Position numbers and translations under genes: made by a program. Shown in pieces: positions 46,129-55,159 of a stretch of 64,000 nt of DNA. The stretch lies in the NCBI GenBank assembly GCA_016721435.1, contig JADKIC010000013.1, forward strand, positions 1 to 64,000, read 5' to 3'. The notes beneath the pieces were generated by a model that made no database searches, had not been told where the DNA came from, and saw only the letters and a list, made by a program, of their open reading frames with translations. Source of the stretch: Bacteroidota bacterium (GTDB taxonomy: Bacteria; Bacteroidota; Bacteroidia; AKYH767-A; OLB10). Within the stretch, counting starts at the first letter, position 1, and each line of letters opens with the position of its first letter.

Positions 46129-47364
46129 TTATTCGTCGCGTAAGGCTTCTATCGGTTCAATTCTTGCGGCGCGGAGTGCAGGGATGAGTCCGGCGAAGGC
46201 CCCGGCTACGATAAGTAATACGACAGCAGAGACGGCAACGCCCAGGTCTACTTCAGGATTGACGAAGAATTCGCTGGGAGGCATGAACTTACGAGCCAGT
46301 TCCAACAGTCCAACTCCGGCCATGAGTCCGATGTATCCGGCCACTGCAGTGATCAATACACTTTCCTGAATGATCATTGAAATAATGGAAGAGGGTGCCG
46401 CACCGATGGCTTTCCTCACTCCTATTTCCTTGGTTCTTTCTTTCACCGCGATCATCATAATATTACTAACGCCTACTATACCCGCAATCAGCGTTCCGAT
46501 ACCAATTACCCAGATGAACAAGCGGATATTTCCGAGCATCGCCATCACCCGTATGTATTCCACGGTATTGTTCCAGACATTGACGGCTTCTTCGTCTTCC
46601 GGATCAAAATTGTATTTATGTGCGAGCATTTTTTTAATATCGGCGGCCATCTTATCGCTTTCTTCAATACCCGCGGTACCGGTACTCAGCCAGATCACGC
46701 TCAACTTATCTTGTCCGTTAAAAGCACGCTGAGCAGTACTAACGGGAATGTATATCCGCTCATTATCTCCACGCCCCGGATCCGTAAATGTGCCGATCAC
46801 TTTGAAAGGAATACCATCTACATTCACATAACTGCCAACCGGATCGGCTTTACCGAAAAGGGCATCCTGCACGGGCAATCCCATGGCACATACTTTTCTG
46901 TAACCGGTGATATCATTGTTATTGATGAATCTTCCCTTCACCATCGTGCAATTCTCCAGATAATCATGATCCGGCATACAGGAACGCACTGTGAAAGCAC
47001 CATTTTTCTCCTTATAGCTAAGTGTGCGGATATTCCGTCCGTCGTCGTAGGAAGCGGTTATTTCATCTTTAGATGCTTTTTTGTCTGCTGATCAATGAAT
47101 AATCCTCATTTCGCAATTGAATTTCGCGTCGGGTTGAAAACCATTAAAGGCTTTACTGGTAGTCCCGCCATTGACCCAGATCGAATTCACTGCATCCGAC
47201 TGAAAGCCCCTTTTGTGCTCCGTTTACGCAACCCCTTGTCCGGAACCCAGCAAAATAATCAGCATAAAAATACCCCAGGCCACACTAAAAGCCGTGAGAA
47301 AAGTCCTCAACCGGTTCGCGCGGATCGTAGATAAAATTTCAGACCAGACTTCTTTGTTAAACAT
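46129..47364 (-). pseudogene. Second MacB-like permease, several frameshifts
   Basis: The ATG at 47364 starts MFNKEVWSEILSTIRANRLR, then TFLTAFSVAWGIFMLIILLG, the usual permease N-terminus. Frames then change near 47240, 47150 and 47060; the pieces in between (NSIWVNGGTTSKAFNGFQP, then IQLRNEDYSLISRQ and DEITASYDDGRNIRTL) match the periplasmic core of the neighbour. From 46989 the frame is open: VIGIGTLIAGIVGVSNIMMI, KERTKEIGVRKAIGAAPSS and the FtsX end. Joined length is about 411 residues. With three or more breaks in 300 bp it may be a real pseudogene or a cluster of consensus errors. It lies between the ATPase and the intact permease. Confidence 0.7.
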
Positions 47365-47516
47365 TTATGATATAGAGATATAAGAGATACAATAGATATA
47401 CTAGTTGATATACAATTAACACTTTTCAAATAATCATCAATTCATTCCTCAAGATCGGGCTCAACTGCTCCTCCCACATTAACACATTTAAATTATTACA
47501 TCTTCAAATTTTCAAA
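47365..47516. repeat. Short gap with an inverted copy of the TTTGAA repeat
   Basis: Contains ATTAACACATTTAAATTATT and ATCTTCAAATTTTCAAATCA (47480-47517), the inverse orientation of the 45660 array. No gene. Confidence 0.6.
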
Positions 47517-48179
47517 TCATTGCAAGATGAGACCATCTTTAATTCGAATCGTGCGTTGCGTTTTTGCCGCCACATCCGCTTCGTGCGTCACGATGATAAC
47601 GGTAACGCCTGACTGATGCACTTCGGTGAGTAATTGCATCACTTCTTCCGTAGTTTGAGAATCGAGAGCGCCGGTAGGTTCATCAGCAAGGATGACTTTT
47701 GGTTTGGTGATGAGGGCACGGGCGATGGCGACGCGTTGTTTCTGACCGCCGGAGAGCTCGTTGGGTCCGTGGTTGGCCCAATCTTTTAAGCCTACGCGAT
47801 CGAGGTATTCCATCGCTATTTTATTGCGCTCTTTACGTTTGACATTTTGATAATAGAGGGGCAGGGCCACATTCTCCATGGCATTTTTGAAGCTCAGGAG
47901 ATTGAACGACTGAAAAACAAAACCAATGAGTCGGTTCCGGAATTGAGCCGCCCTGGCCGGGTTCAGGTCTTTGATAAGGGTATCATTGAGGGTATAGCTG
48001 CCGGTATCGTAATTATCCAGAATTCCCAGGATATTGAGCAGCGTAGATTTCCCCGAACCGGAGGAACCCATGATGGAAACCATCTCCCCCGGGTGAATAT
48101 CGAGATCGATGCCTTTCAGGACATGCAAGCTCCCGGCACCCATAGGATAAGATTTATTGACCTGTTTCAGTTTGATCAT
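47517..48179 (-). CDS. MacB/LolD-type ABC transporter ATPase
   Basis: 220 residues from the ATG at 48179 (MIKLKQVNKSYPMGAGSLHV). Walker A is MGSSGSGKSTLLNILGIL, the Q-loop FVFQSFNLL, the signature LSGGQKQRVAIARAL, Walker B VILADEPTGALD, and the H-loop IIVTHEADVA. This is the MacB/LolD family of stand-alone ATPases that power FtsX-type permeases. It heads the operon with the two permeases and the MacA-like adaptor. Upstream in-frame ATGs extend into palindromic DNA and were rejected. Confidence 0.92.
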   Translation of the reverse strand: MIKLKQVNKSYPMGAGSLHVLKGIDLDIHPGEMVSIMGSSGSGKSTLLNILGILDNYDTGSYTLNDTLIKDLNPARAAQFRNRLIGFVFQSFNLLSFKNAMENVALPLYYQNVKRKERNKIAMEYLDRVGLKDWANHGPNELSGGQKQRVAIARALITKPKVILADEPTGALDSQTTEEVMQLLTEVHQSGVTVIIVTHEADVAAKTQRTIRIKDGLILQ

Positions 48180-48276
48180 TATAACAAAGTTAGCAGGAAG
48201 TTTGGAAATAAGGCGAGCCCTTCGACAAAGTGCAGTTCCCTGCTGACGAAACGTAGATAATGGGAGATAAGGCAAC

Positions 48277-48418
48277 GACCTATAGTAATGACAGGTCGCG
48301 ACCTGTCATTACTATAGGTCGATATGTGGATGCCTTTATAGTGACAGGTCGCTTGTAGTGACAGGTCGCGACCTGTCACTACAAGCGACCTGTCACTACA
48401 AGCGACCTGTCACTACAA
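48277..48418. repeat. Nested palindromes of GTGACAGGTCGC units
   Basis: A perfect 44-bp palindrome (48277-48320, centre GGTCGCGACC) and a perfect 60-bp palindrome (48339-48398, same centre) lie next to each other. They are built from alternating direct and inverted copies of AGTGACAGGTCGC; two further half units run to 48418, four bases before the metH stop. They would form large cruciforms or hairpins. REP-like element; no coding content. Confidence 0.9.
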
Positions 48419-48421
48419 CCA

Positions 48422-51400
48422 TCACACTACCACCGGCTCGTAACCCAACACCGGTCCCAGCCAGCGCTCGGTATCATCTACCGACATACCTTTTCGCTTG
48501 GCATAATCTTCTACCTGATCACGTTGGATTTTTCCGAGACCGAAATAATGAGAAGCAGGATGCGATAAATACAATCCACTCACGGCGGCCGTTGGTAGCA
48601 TGGCTAAACTTTCAGTGAGCGTGATGCCCGCTTTGGTATCCGCATCGAGTAAATTCCAAATGGTTAATTTTTCGGTATGATCCGGTTGTGCGGGGTAGCC
48701 CGGAGCGGGACGAATTCCATCGTATTCTTCCTTGATCAAATCATCATTACTCAGCGTTTCATCTGAAGCGTAACCCCAAAATTCCTTACGTACCCGCTGA
48801 TGCAATCGCTCTGCAAATGCTTCTGCCAGACGATCAGCGAGTGCTTTGAGCAGGATAGCGTTGTAGTCGTCGTGATTGGCTTCAAAGCGTGCTACGTGTT
48901 CATCAATGCCGATACCTGTAGTAACCGCAAATGTGCCGATGTAATCTTTAACTCCTGCTGATTTTGGTGCGATGAAATCTGAGAGAGCAATGTTCGCTTG
49001 TCCTTCCGGTTTTTTCGTTTGTTGGCGAAGCGTATGGAAGGTCGCACGCACTTTTTTGCGCGTGTCATCTTCATACACCAGAATATCATCACCAACAGCA
49101 TTGGCCGGAAAAATTCCGATGACTCCATTGGCCTGTAACCATTTTTCATCAATGATTTTTTTCAACATCTCCTGCGCATCATCAAAAAGTTTTTTCGCCT
49201 CAACTCCTCTTTCCGGATCCTTTAAAATTTTCGGATACGACCCTTTCATCTCCCAGGAATGGAAAAAAGGTGTCCAGTCAATGTAGGGAACTAATTCAGC
49301 GAGGGGATAATTCTCCACTACCGTTACGCCGGGTTGAGCAGGCGCTTTTGTATTAACCGCTGTCCAGTCAGAATGCCAGGCATTCGCGCGGGCTTCATTG
49401 ACGGAGATAAATTTATTCGCGGCTTGTGCACCGGCATGTTGTTTCCGCAACCGATCGTATTCTTCATTGGTACGGTCGGTGATTTCCTGTTTCTGTTCTT
49501 TCGAGAGCAATGCACTTGCCACCGGAACAGAACGGGAGGCATCGTTTACATGCACCACAGGATGCGAATAATGCGGCGCAATTTTTACAGCAGTATGTAC
49601 TTTAGATGTTGTTGCTCCACCAATCAGCAACGGAATATCAAATTTCCGGCGTTCCATTTCTTTCGCCACGTGCACCATTTCATCCAATGATGGCGTGATG
49701 AGTCCGCTGAGTCCGATGATATCCGCCTGATGTTCGATGGCCGCATCCAGAATTTTATCCGCGGGCACCATCACACCCAAATCCACCACATCATAATTAT
49801 TACAAGCGAGAACAACACCCACAATATTTTTTCCGATATCGTGCACGTCGCCTTTCACGGTGGCCATGAGAATTTTCCCTTTCTTGCTCGCTCCTTCTGT
49901 CTTTTCGGCTTCGAGGTAAGGGAGGAGATAAGCCACTGCTTTCTTCATCACTCTTGCACTCTTCACTACCTGCGGTAAAAACATTTTTCCGGCTCCGAAC
50001 AAATCACCCACTACATTCATTCCATCCATCAGGGGACCTTCAATCAGATGCAATGCTTTTGAATAATTCTTTCTTGCCTCTTCTACATCCACTTCGATAT
50101 ACTCCACCACACCTTTCACGAGGGCATGTGTGAGTCGTGCTTCTACCGTTCCTTCCCTCCAGGCTTCATCGCGCTCTTGCTTTTTACCGGCACCCTTTAT
50201 TTGTTCTGCATAAGTGATCAAACGTTCTGTCGCATCATCACGTCGGTCGAGGAGAACATCTTCTACCATCTCCAGCAGATCCTTGGGAATCTCATCGTAC
50301 ACCTGCAGTTGACCCGGGTTCACGATGCCCATATCCATCCCCGCTTTGATCGCATGATAGAGGAATGCGGCATGAATCGCTTCACGCACATGATCATTCC
50401 CTCTGAAGGAGAAAGATACATTACTTACTCCTCCACGCACTTTGGCATAAGGAAGGTTCTTTTTAATCCATGCTGTAGCTTCAATGAAATCCAGGGCGTT
50501 GCGACGGTGTTCATCCATGCCGGTAGCGACCGGGAAAATGTTTGGATCGAAGATGATATCCTGAGGAGGAAAATTAATTTTTTCAGTGAGGAGTTTATAC
50601 GCTCTTGCACAAATGTCGATGCGTCGCTGATAGGTATCCGCTTGTCCGTCTTCATCAAAAGCCATGACAATCACAGCGGCTCCGTATTTGCGGATGATAT
50701 TCGCCTGTCGTAAAAATTCTGCTTCTCCTTCTTTCATGGAGATGGAGTTCACGATACTTTTTCCCTGCGTGCATTTTAGTCCGGCCTCAATCACGAAGAA
50801 CTTCGAAGAATCAATCATGATGGGCAATTTGGAGATATCTGGTTCGGAAGCGATCAGATGAAGAAACTTCACCATGGCCGCTTGCGAGTCGAGCATACCT
50901 TCGTCCATATTGATGTCGATGGCTTGTGCACCACCTTCTACCTGATCGCGGGCGATGGCGAGGGCGTCTTCGTATTTTTCATCAATGATGAGTTTTGCAA
51001 ATTTACGGCTACCCGTCACGTTAGTACGCTCGCCTACATTCATAAAATTACTTTCCGGGCGCAGTGTGACAGCTTCAAGACCGCTGAGGTGCATGAGGTG
51101 ATCACGCGCAGGTACTTTTCGTGGTGGACATTGTTTTGCGAGAACAGCAATCTCACGGATATGATCTGGAGTAGTACCGCAGCATCCGCCAACAATGTTG
51201 AGGAAACCACTGGTGAGAAAATCTTTTATCTGATGGCCCATATGATGCGGGGTCTCGTCGTATTCACCAAACTGGTTGGGGAGTCCGGCGTTGGGGTAGG
51301 CGCTGATGTAGAAAGGAGCTTTCTCACTGAGTTCTTCAAGATAGGGCCGCATTTCCTTTGCTCCGAGAGCGCAGTTCAATCCAACGCTGAGCAGGTCAAC

Positions 51401-52108
51401 ATGGGAGATGGAATTCAGAAAAGCTTCTACCGTTTGTCCGCTGAGGGTACGACCACTGGCATCGGTAATCGTACCGGAAACCATCACAGGAATCCGGAGA
51501 TCTCTTTCTTCGAGAATCGTCTGAATCGCATAGAGTGCTGCCTTCGCATTCAAGGTATCAAAAACAGTTTCGATCAATAACAGATCCGCACCTCCGTCAA
51601 GAAGTCCGTTGATCTGTTCTGAATAAGCCTCTACCAGATCATCAAAAGAAACCGCTCTGAAACCGGGATCATTGACATCCGGACTGAGTGATGCCGTGCG
51701 GTTGGTAGGCCCCAGTGCACCAGCAACAAACTTCGGACCTCCGTTGGGGTTAGTCACCATCCATTCCTGCACTGCTTGTTTCGCCAGTTTCGCTGATTCG
51801 AAGTTCAACTCATAGGAGAGTGACTCCATTTTATAATCGGCCAATGAGATCTTCTGTGCATTGAAGGTATTGGTCTCAATGATATCAGCACCTGCTTCCA
51901 GATAGGCTTTGTGTATATCACAAATAATTTTCGGTTGGGTCAAACTCAGCAGATCATTGTTACCCTTCAGATCATGCGGAAAATCGGCAAAGCGCTTGCC
52001 GCGATAATCCTTTTCTTCCAGCAGGTAACGCTGAATCATAGTTCCCATGGCACCATCGATCACAAGGATGCGGCGCTCTAATTGTTGACGAATCGGGTGT
52101 ACAGCCAT
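48422..52108 (-). CDS. metH: Cobalamin-dependent methionine synthase
   Basis: About 1,228 residues, full length. Domains in order: homocysteine-binding (about 1-330, ILVIDGAMGTMIQRYLLE; zinc Cys in LLSVGLNCALGAKEMRPY and GGCCGTTPDHIREIA); pterin-binding (about 350-620, MNVGERTNVTGSRKFAKLI and GGAQAIDINMDEGMLDS); cobalamin cap and Rossmann (about 650-890, KGDVHDIGKNIVGVVLACNN with the cobalt-ligating His); and activation domain (about 920-1228, with AdoMet-site RPAPGYPAQPDHTEK). It methylates homocysteine from methyltetrahydrofolate. The ATG at 52108 or 52123 is possible. A hairpin leader precedes it. Confidence 0.95.
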   Translation of the reverse strand: MAVHPIRQQLERRILVIDGAMGTMIQRYLLEEKDYRGKRFADFPHDLKGNNDLLSLTQPKIICDIHKAYLEAGADIIETNTFNAQKISLADYKMESLSYELNFESAKLAKQAVQEWMVTNPNGGPKFVAGALGPTNRTASLSPDVNDPGFRAVSFDDLVEAYSEQINGLLDGGADLLLIETVFDTLNAKAALYAIQTILEERDLRIPVMVSGTITDASGRTLSGQTVEAFLNSISHVDLLSVGLNCALGAKEMRPYLEELSEKAPFYISAYPNAGLPNQFGEYDETPHHMGHQIKDFLTSGFLNIVGGCCGTTPDHIREIAVLAKQCPPRKVPARDHLMHLSGLEAVTLRPESNFMNVGERTNVTGSRKFAKLIIDEKYEDALAIARDQVEGGAQAIDINMDEGMLDSQAAMVKFLHLIASEPDISKLPIMIDSSKFFVIEAGLKCTQGKSIVNSISMKEGEAEFLRQANIIRKYGAAVIVMAFDEDGQADTYQRRIDICARAYKLLTEKINFPPQDIIFDPNIFPVATGMDEHRRNALDFIEATAWIKKNLPYAKVRGGVSNVSFSFRGNDHVREAIHAAFLYHAIKAGMDMGIVNPGQLQVYDEIPKDLLEMVEDVLLDRRDDATERLITYAEQIKGAGKKQERDEAWREGTVEARLTHALVKGVVEYIEVDVEEARKNYSKALHLIEGPLMDGMNVVGDLFGAGKMFLPQVVKSARVMKKAVAYLLPYLEAEKTEGASKKGKILMATVKGDVHDIGKNIVGVVLACNNYDVVDLGVMVPADKILDAAIEHQADIIGLSGLITPSLDEMVHVAKEMERRKFDIPLLIGGATTSKVHTAVKIAPHYSHPVVHVNDASRSVPVASALLSKEQKQEITDRTNEEYDRLRKQHAGAQAANKFISVNEARANAWHSDWTAVNTKAPAQPGVTVVENYPLAELVPYIDWTPFFHSWEMKGSYPKILKDPERGVEAKKLFDDAQEMLKKIIDEKWLQANGVIGIFPANAVGDDILVYEDDTRKKVRATFHTLRQQTKKPEGQANIALSDFIAPKSAGVKDYIGTFAVTTGIGIDEHVARFEANHDDYNAILLKALADRLAEAFAERLHQRVRKEFWGYASDETLSNDDLIKEEYDGIRPAPGYPAQPDHTEKLTIWNLLDADTKAGITLTESLAMLPTAAVSGLYLSHPASHYFGLGKIQRDQVEDYAKRKGMSVDDTERWLGPVLGYEPVVV

Positions 52109-52255
52109 AATTTTTGCGGGCATGCCGGAAATGAAAAAATCCCCTCCGGCTGCCAGAAGAGATTTTACGTGTTTTTACTGTTTAGGTTCAGATCTTCCGG
52201 ACTTATCTTCTCCCATCATATTTGACGAGACTGGATGTGGCACTAACTGAGTTGA
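52109..52255 (-). promoter_or_regulatory. metH leader with terminator/antiterminator, riboswitch-like
   Basis: Minus strand. An 11-bp G-U-containing stem (AAAATCTCTTC with GAGGGGATTTT, 52166-52136) followed by TTTTTT looks like an intrinsic terminator 13 nt before the first ATG. Its left arm TCTTCTGG (52160-52153) can instead pair with CCGGAAGA (52200-52193), an antiterminator. The upstream part reads GTGCCACAT ... GATGGGAGAAG ... AAGTCCGGAAGATCTGAACC, which resembles the 3' half of cobalamin riboswitches (GCCACUG ... GGGAAG ... AAGUCAGGAUACCUGCC). The 5' half is not recognisable; a repeat array starts there. Confidence 0.45.
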
Positions 52256-52486
52256 ACGTGAAACGTTCAACGTTTAAAGTTTAAGTTCAAAGTTTAAGGT
52301 TTAAGGTTTAAGGTTTAAAGTTTAAGGTGGCGAGATGAAGTAGTATCGTTAAAATAAAACACATCAAATTTTAATTAATTGATAATCAAATATTTGAAAC
52401 AATACGGCTACTAACACTTAAACATTGAACATTGAACTTTAAACGTTAAACATTGAACTTTTCTCTTCAGCCTTCGGCTGAAGAGA
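52256..52486. repeat. GTTTAAAGTTTAAGG array and a UUCG-loop palindrome
   Basis: 52251-52271 is a hairpin (GTTGAACGT/ACGTTCAAC). 52272-52327 holds six imperfect TTTAAGG units; 52416-52460 has related TTGAACATTGAAC units. An 11-bp perfect stem with UUC(G) loop (TCTCTTCAGCC/GGCTGAAGAGA) is at 52462-52486. All are non-coding. Confidence 0.75.
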
Positions 52487-52788
52487 TCAGGGTTGCCAAG
52501 GCTTCATAGGGCACAGTCCCTCCACCTTTCTTGATAAGCTAAATAAAGAACGAGGTGCAAAGGTATAAATAATTGACGGAATACAATCTAGGAAGCGACC
52601 ATCCCATTTTACCTGGTTTGACCAACTAAAATCCTCTCTCCTCCCGGTGGTCATAAAGCATAGAAAATCCGCGAAAATCCGTGGAATCCGTTTCATCAGC
52701 GTTCCCGTTTCACCTTCGCAAAGTCATTACAGTCGTGTACTTTATGGGCGTACCGAATGAGAATAATAATTTAATATACCTATTCCGG
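52487..52788. other. Gene-free stretch upstream of the OmpA gene
   Basis: Holds a copy of the dispersed AAATCCGCGAAAATCCGTGG / CATCAGCGTTCCCG repeat at about 52666-52707, a family also at 57463-57492 and 62598-62653. Nothing else seen. Confidence 0.5.
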
Positions 52789-52815
52789 TTGATATTCAGG
52801 AGAAGACTACCTTTG
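52789..52815 (+). promoter_or_regulatory. Promoter of the OmpA-family gene
   Basis: TTG (52789-52791), 16 nt, TACCTTTG (52808-52815); the ATG follows at 52843. Matches the phylum consensus apart from a short spacer. Confidence 0.5.
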
Positions 52816-52842
52816 CGCCTCTTAAAAGTAATTCCAATTACG

Positions 52843-54300
52843 ATGAAACGCTTCCTCATTCAACTGCTCTTTGCAACCATTTTACCTCTTAGCCTTTACT
52901 CACAAACCGCTGAACGTCCGTTTGCTATAGGCCTTTGGGGTGGTCTTACCCAATACAATGGCGATCTGGGACAGGGGTTCTATAACAGTAAGGATCAGGA
53001 TGCCCAAATGCATATCGGTCTGACCACCGCCTGGTTTATCAATAGTCATTTCGACTTTTCGATGAATGCCACATTGGGGACGTATGGCTATCGTGAAAAT
53101 GCCCTGAAGAATTTCGAAGCGGATCAATTGCAATGGAATGCCCATGTGCGTGCCAGCCTTTTTAAAGAGGAGCGGTTTAAAGTCAATCCCTATGGATTTG
53201 TAGGTATTGGTGTGGGTTATCTGAACAATATTAAAAATCCGGGAACAGATATTTTCGTTCCCTTTGGCGCAGGATTAAAAATCAGCATTACAGAAAGATT
53301 AGGTCTGCTGTTGCAGGAAACTTTCGCCTACACAGACCACGACAATCGTGACAAAGAAGAGCGGGACAATAACGATGCTTTTTTGATGCATAGCCTTGGT
53401 CTTACCTGGAATTTTGCTACCGCTAAAGATGAAGATAAGGACGGTGTAAGTGATAAAAAAGATAAATGTCCGCAGACACCTGAAGGAACAACTGTAGATG
53501 CAGACGGTTGTCCGTTGGATCGCGATGGGGATGGTATTTCAGATCAGCTGGATGCTTGCCCGGATGTGAAAGGTGTGGCTTCAGCGAAAGGATGTCCGGA
53601 TAAGGATGGAGACAGTGTTGCCGACTCGATTGATAAATGCATCGATGTGGCAGGGCTTGTTACACTGGATCCCGCTACCAACGGCTGTCCTGATCAGGAT
53701 GGAGATGGTGTAACGGATGCGGATGACCGTTGTCCGGAGATGAAAGGAACATTGGCGCTGAAAGGTTGTGTAGATACAGATGAAGATGGCGTCATTGATC
53801 CTGATGATCGTTGTCCGCAGGAGAAAGGAACCGTTGAATTAAAGGGATGTCCTGACAAAGATGGAGATATGGTTGCTGACATCGATGATAAATGTCCTGA
53901 CAGTGCAGGCGTGGCTACCAATGGAGGATGTCCGGAAATTGCGAGCGCCGGAACAACATTAGCAGCAAATGAACTTAAACCGGTATTATTTGAAACCGGC
54001 AGTGCAAACATTCGCTCCGGCTATTTCAAGATGCTGGACAATGTAGCAAAGACGATGAACACTTATCCGAACTATAAGGCGGAGATCATCGGACATGCAG
54101 ATAATACCGGCGATAAATTAAGGAACGAAACACTTTCACAACAACGTGCCGACGCATTAAAGGCGTATCTCATCAAGAAAGGAATTGCTGAAAACCGCAT
54201 CAGCACAAAAGGAATGGGAGATGGAAATCCTGCCGGAGATAATGCTACTTCATCAGGAAGAACGATGAACCGCAGGGCTGAAATAAAAATTGAATATTAA
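52843..54300 (+). CDS. OmpA-family protein with thrombospondin type 3 repeats
   Basis: 485 residues. Signal peptide (MKRFLIQLLFATILPLSLYS), an eight-stranded barrel (about 20-205), then six or seven calcium-binding TSP3 repeats (about 208-375) of the form DxDxDGxxDxxDxCP, for example DEDKDGVSDKKDKCPQTPEG and DQDGDGVTDADDRCPE. The C-terminal OmpA domain (about 385-485) has LFETGSANIRSGYFKMLDN, IIGHADNTGDK, QQRADALKAYLIKKGI and NRRAEIKIEY and binds peptidoglycan. It is a structural outer-membrane protein linking the barrel to the cell wall. The ATG at 52843 follows a promoter; the earlier in-frame start at 52681 was rejected. Confidence 0.93.
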   Translation: MKRFLIQLLFATILPLSLYSQTAERPFAIGLWGGLTQYNGDLGQGFYNSKDQDAQMHIGLTTAWFINSHFDFSMNATLGTYGYRENALKNFEADQLQWNAHVRASLFKEERFKVNPYGFVGIGVGYLNNIKNPGTDIFVPFGAGLKISITERLGLLLQETFAYTDHDNRDKEERDNNDAFLMHSLGLTWNFATAKDEDKDGVSDKKDKCPQTPEGTTVDADGCPLDRDGDGISDQLDACPDVKGVASAKGCPDKDGDSVADSIDKCIDVAGLVTLDPATNGCPDQDGDGVTDADDRCPEMKGTLALKGCVDTDEDGVIDPDDRCPQEKGTVELKGCPDKDGDMVADIDDKCPDSAGVATNGGCPEIASAGTTLAANELKPVLFETGSANIRSGYFKMLDNVAKTMNTYPNYKAEIIGHADNTGDKLRNETLSQQRADALKAYLIKKGIAENRISTKGMGDGNPAGDNATSSGRTMNRRAEIKIEY

Positions 54301-54378
54301 TTCGCGTTTACCATTATACAATCGTTTGCGTCGTAAATATTCCTTCTCGACCGTAGCGATAAAACTTTATACTGATTC

Positions 54379-54957
54379 ATGGACTACTTTCTCATCTACA
54401 AACCCTTCGGCGTGCACTCTCAATTCAAACCGGATGGAGAGAAGCCCGGATTAGGTACGCTTCATGATTTTCCAAAGGATGTGTATCCTGTAGGTCGTTT
54501 GGATGCAGATAGCGAAGGGCTTTTATTGTTGACGAACGATACTGCTATCAACAAGCGATTATTACATCCCCGTTTTAAACATCACCGCACTTATCTGATA
54601 CAAGTAGAAGGGACGATTACGCAGGAAGCCATTGATAAGCTATGCGCTGGCGTTAGTATCAGCATAGATGGCAGGGAACATTTTACGGCACCGGCAAAAG
54701 CAAAAATTATTCCTCCACCGGAATTACCCGAAAGAAACCCGCCCATACGTTTTCGAAAGACGGTACCTGATTCCTGGTTAGAACTTACAATTACAGAGGG
54801 TAAAAACAGACAAGTGCGGAAGATGACAGCCGCAGTTGGTTTTCCGACATTAAGATTAGTCCGCTGGAAAATTGAAGATTTAACGATGGAAAATCCTGAA
54901 CCTGGAATGGTGGTGGAGTTAGACAGAGATACGGTATTTAAGAAATTGAAGTTGTAA
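54379..54957 (+). CDS. RluE-type rRNA large-subunit pseudouridine synthase
   Basis: 192 residues. YFLIYKPFGVHSQF, VYPVGRLDADSEGLLLLTND (with the catalytic Asp of GRLD), LLHPRFKHHRTYLIQVEG, and ITEGKNRQVRKMTAAVGFPT are the RsuA/RluE family motifs. Length and the absence of an S4 domain point to RluE, which modifies U2457 of 23S rRNA (E. coli numbering). Single gene following the OmpA gene; about 75 nt gap. Confidence 0.88.
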   Translation: MDYFLIYKPFGVHSQFKPDGEKPGLGTLHDFPKDVYPVGRLDADSEGLLLLTNDTAINKRLLHPRFKHHRTYLIQVEGTITQEAIDKLCAGVSISIDGREHFTAPAKAKIIPPPELPERNPPIRFRKTVPDSWLELTITEGKNRQVRKMTAAVGFPTLRLVRWKIEDLTMENPEPGMVVELDRDTVFKKLKL

Positions 54958-55159
54958 GGAATGATAAAGTCGGTGTTTTGTAAGATATCGACATCCTTCT
55001 GCGCCTCTCTCTGCGTCTCAGCGAACTTTCGGAAACCTGATTTGCGCCGTGATAATTTTGACAATGCTTTTAGATAAATAATAACATTCGGTTAATTTTC
55101 AACGAATGGCCTCGATATAGAATATTCTGCTATTTTTGAATCAAATAATCACTTCATTC

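Noticed and set aside
52109..52260. Complete cobalamin or SAM riboswitch before metH
   Set aside because: Only a 3'-half resemblance is visible; the conserved 5' core could not be found, so only a putative leader is reported.
53694..54011. Antisense reading frames inside the OmpA calcium-repeat region
   Set aside because: Shadow of the repetitive GAT-rich coding sequence on the other strand.
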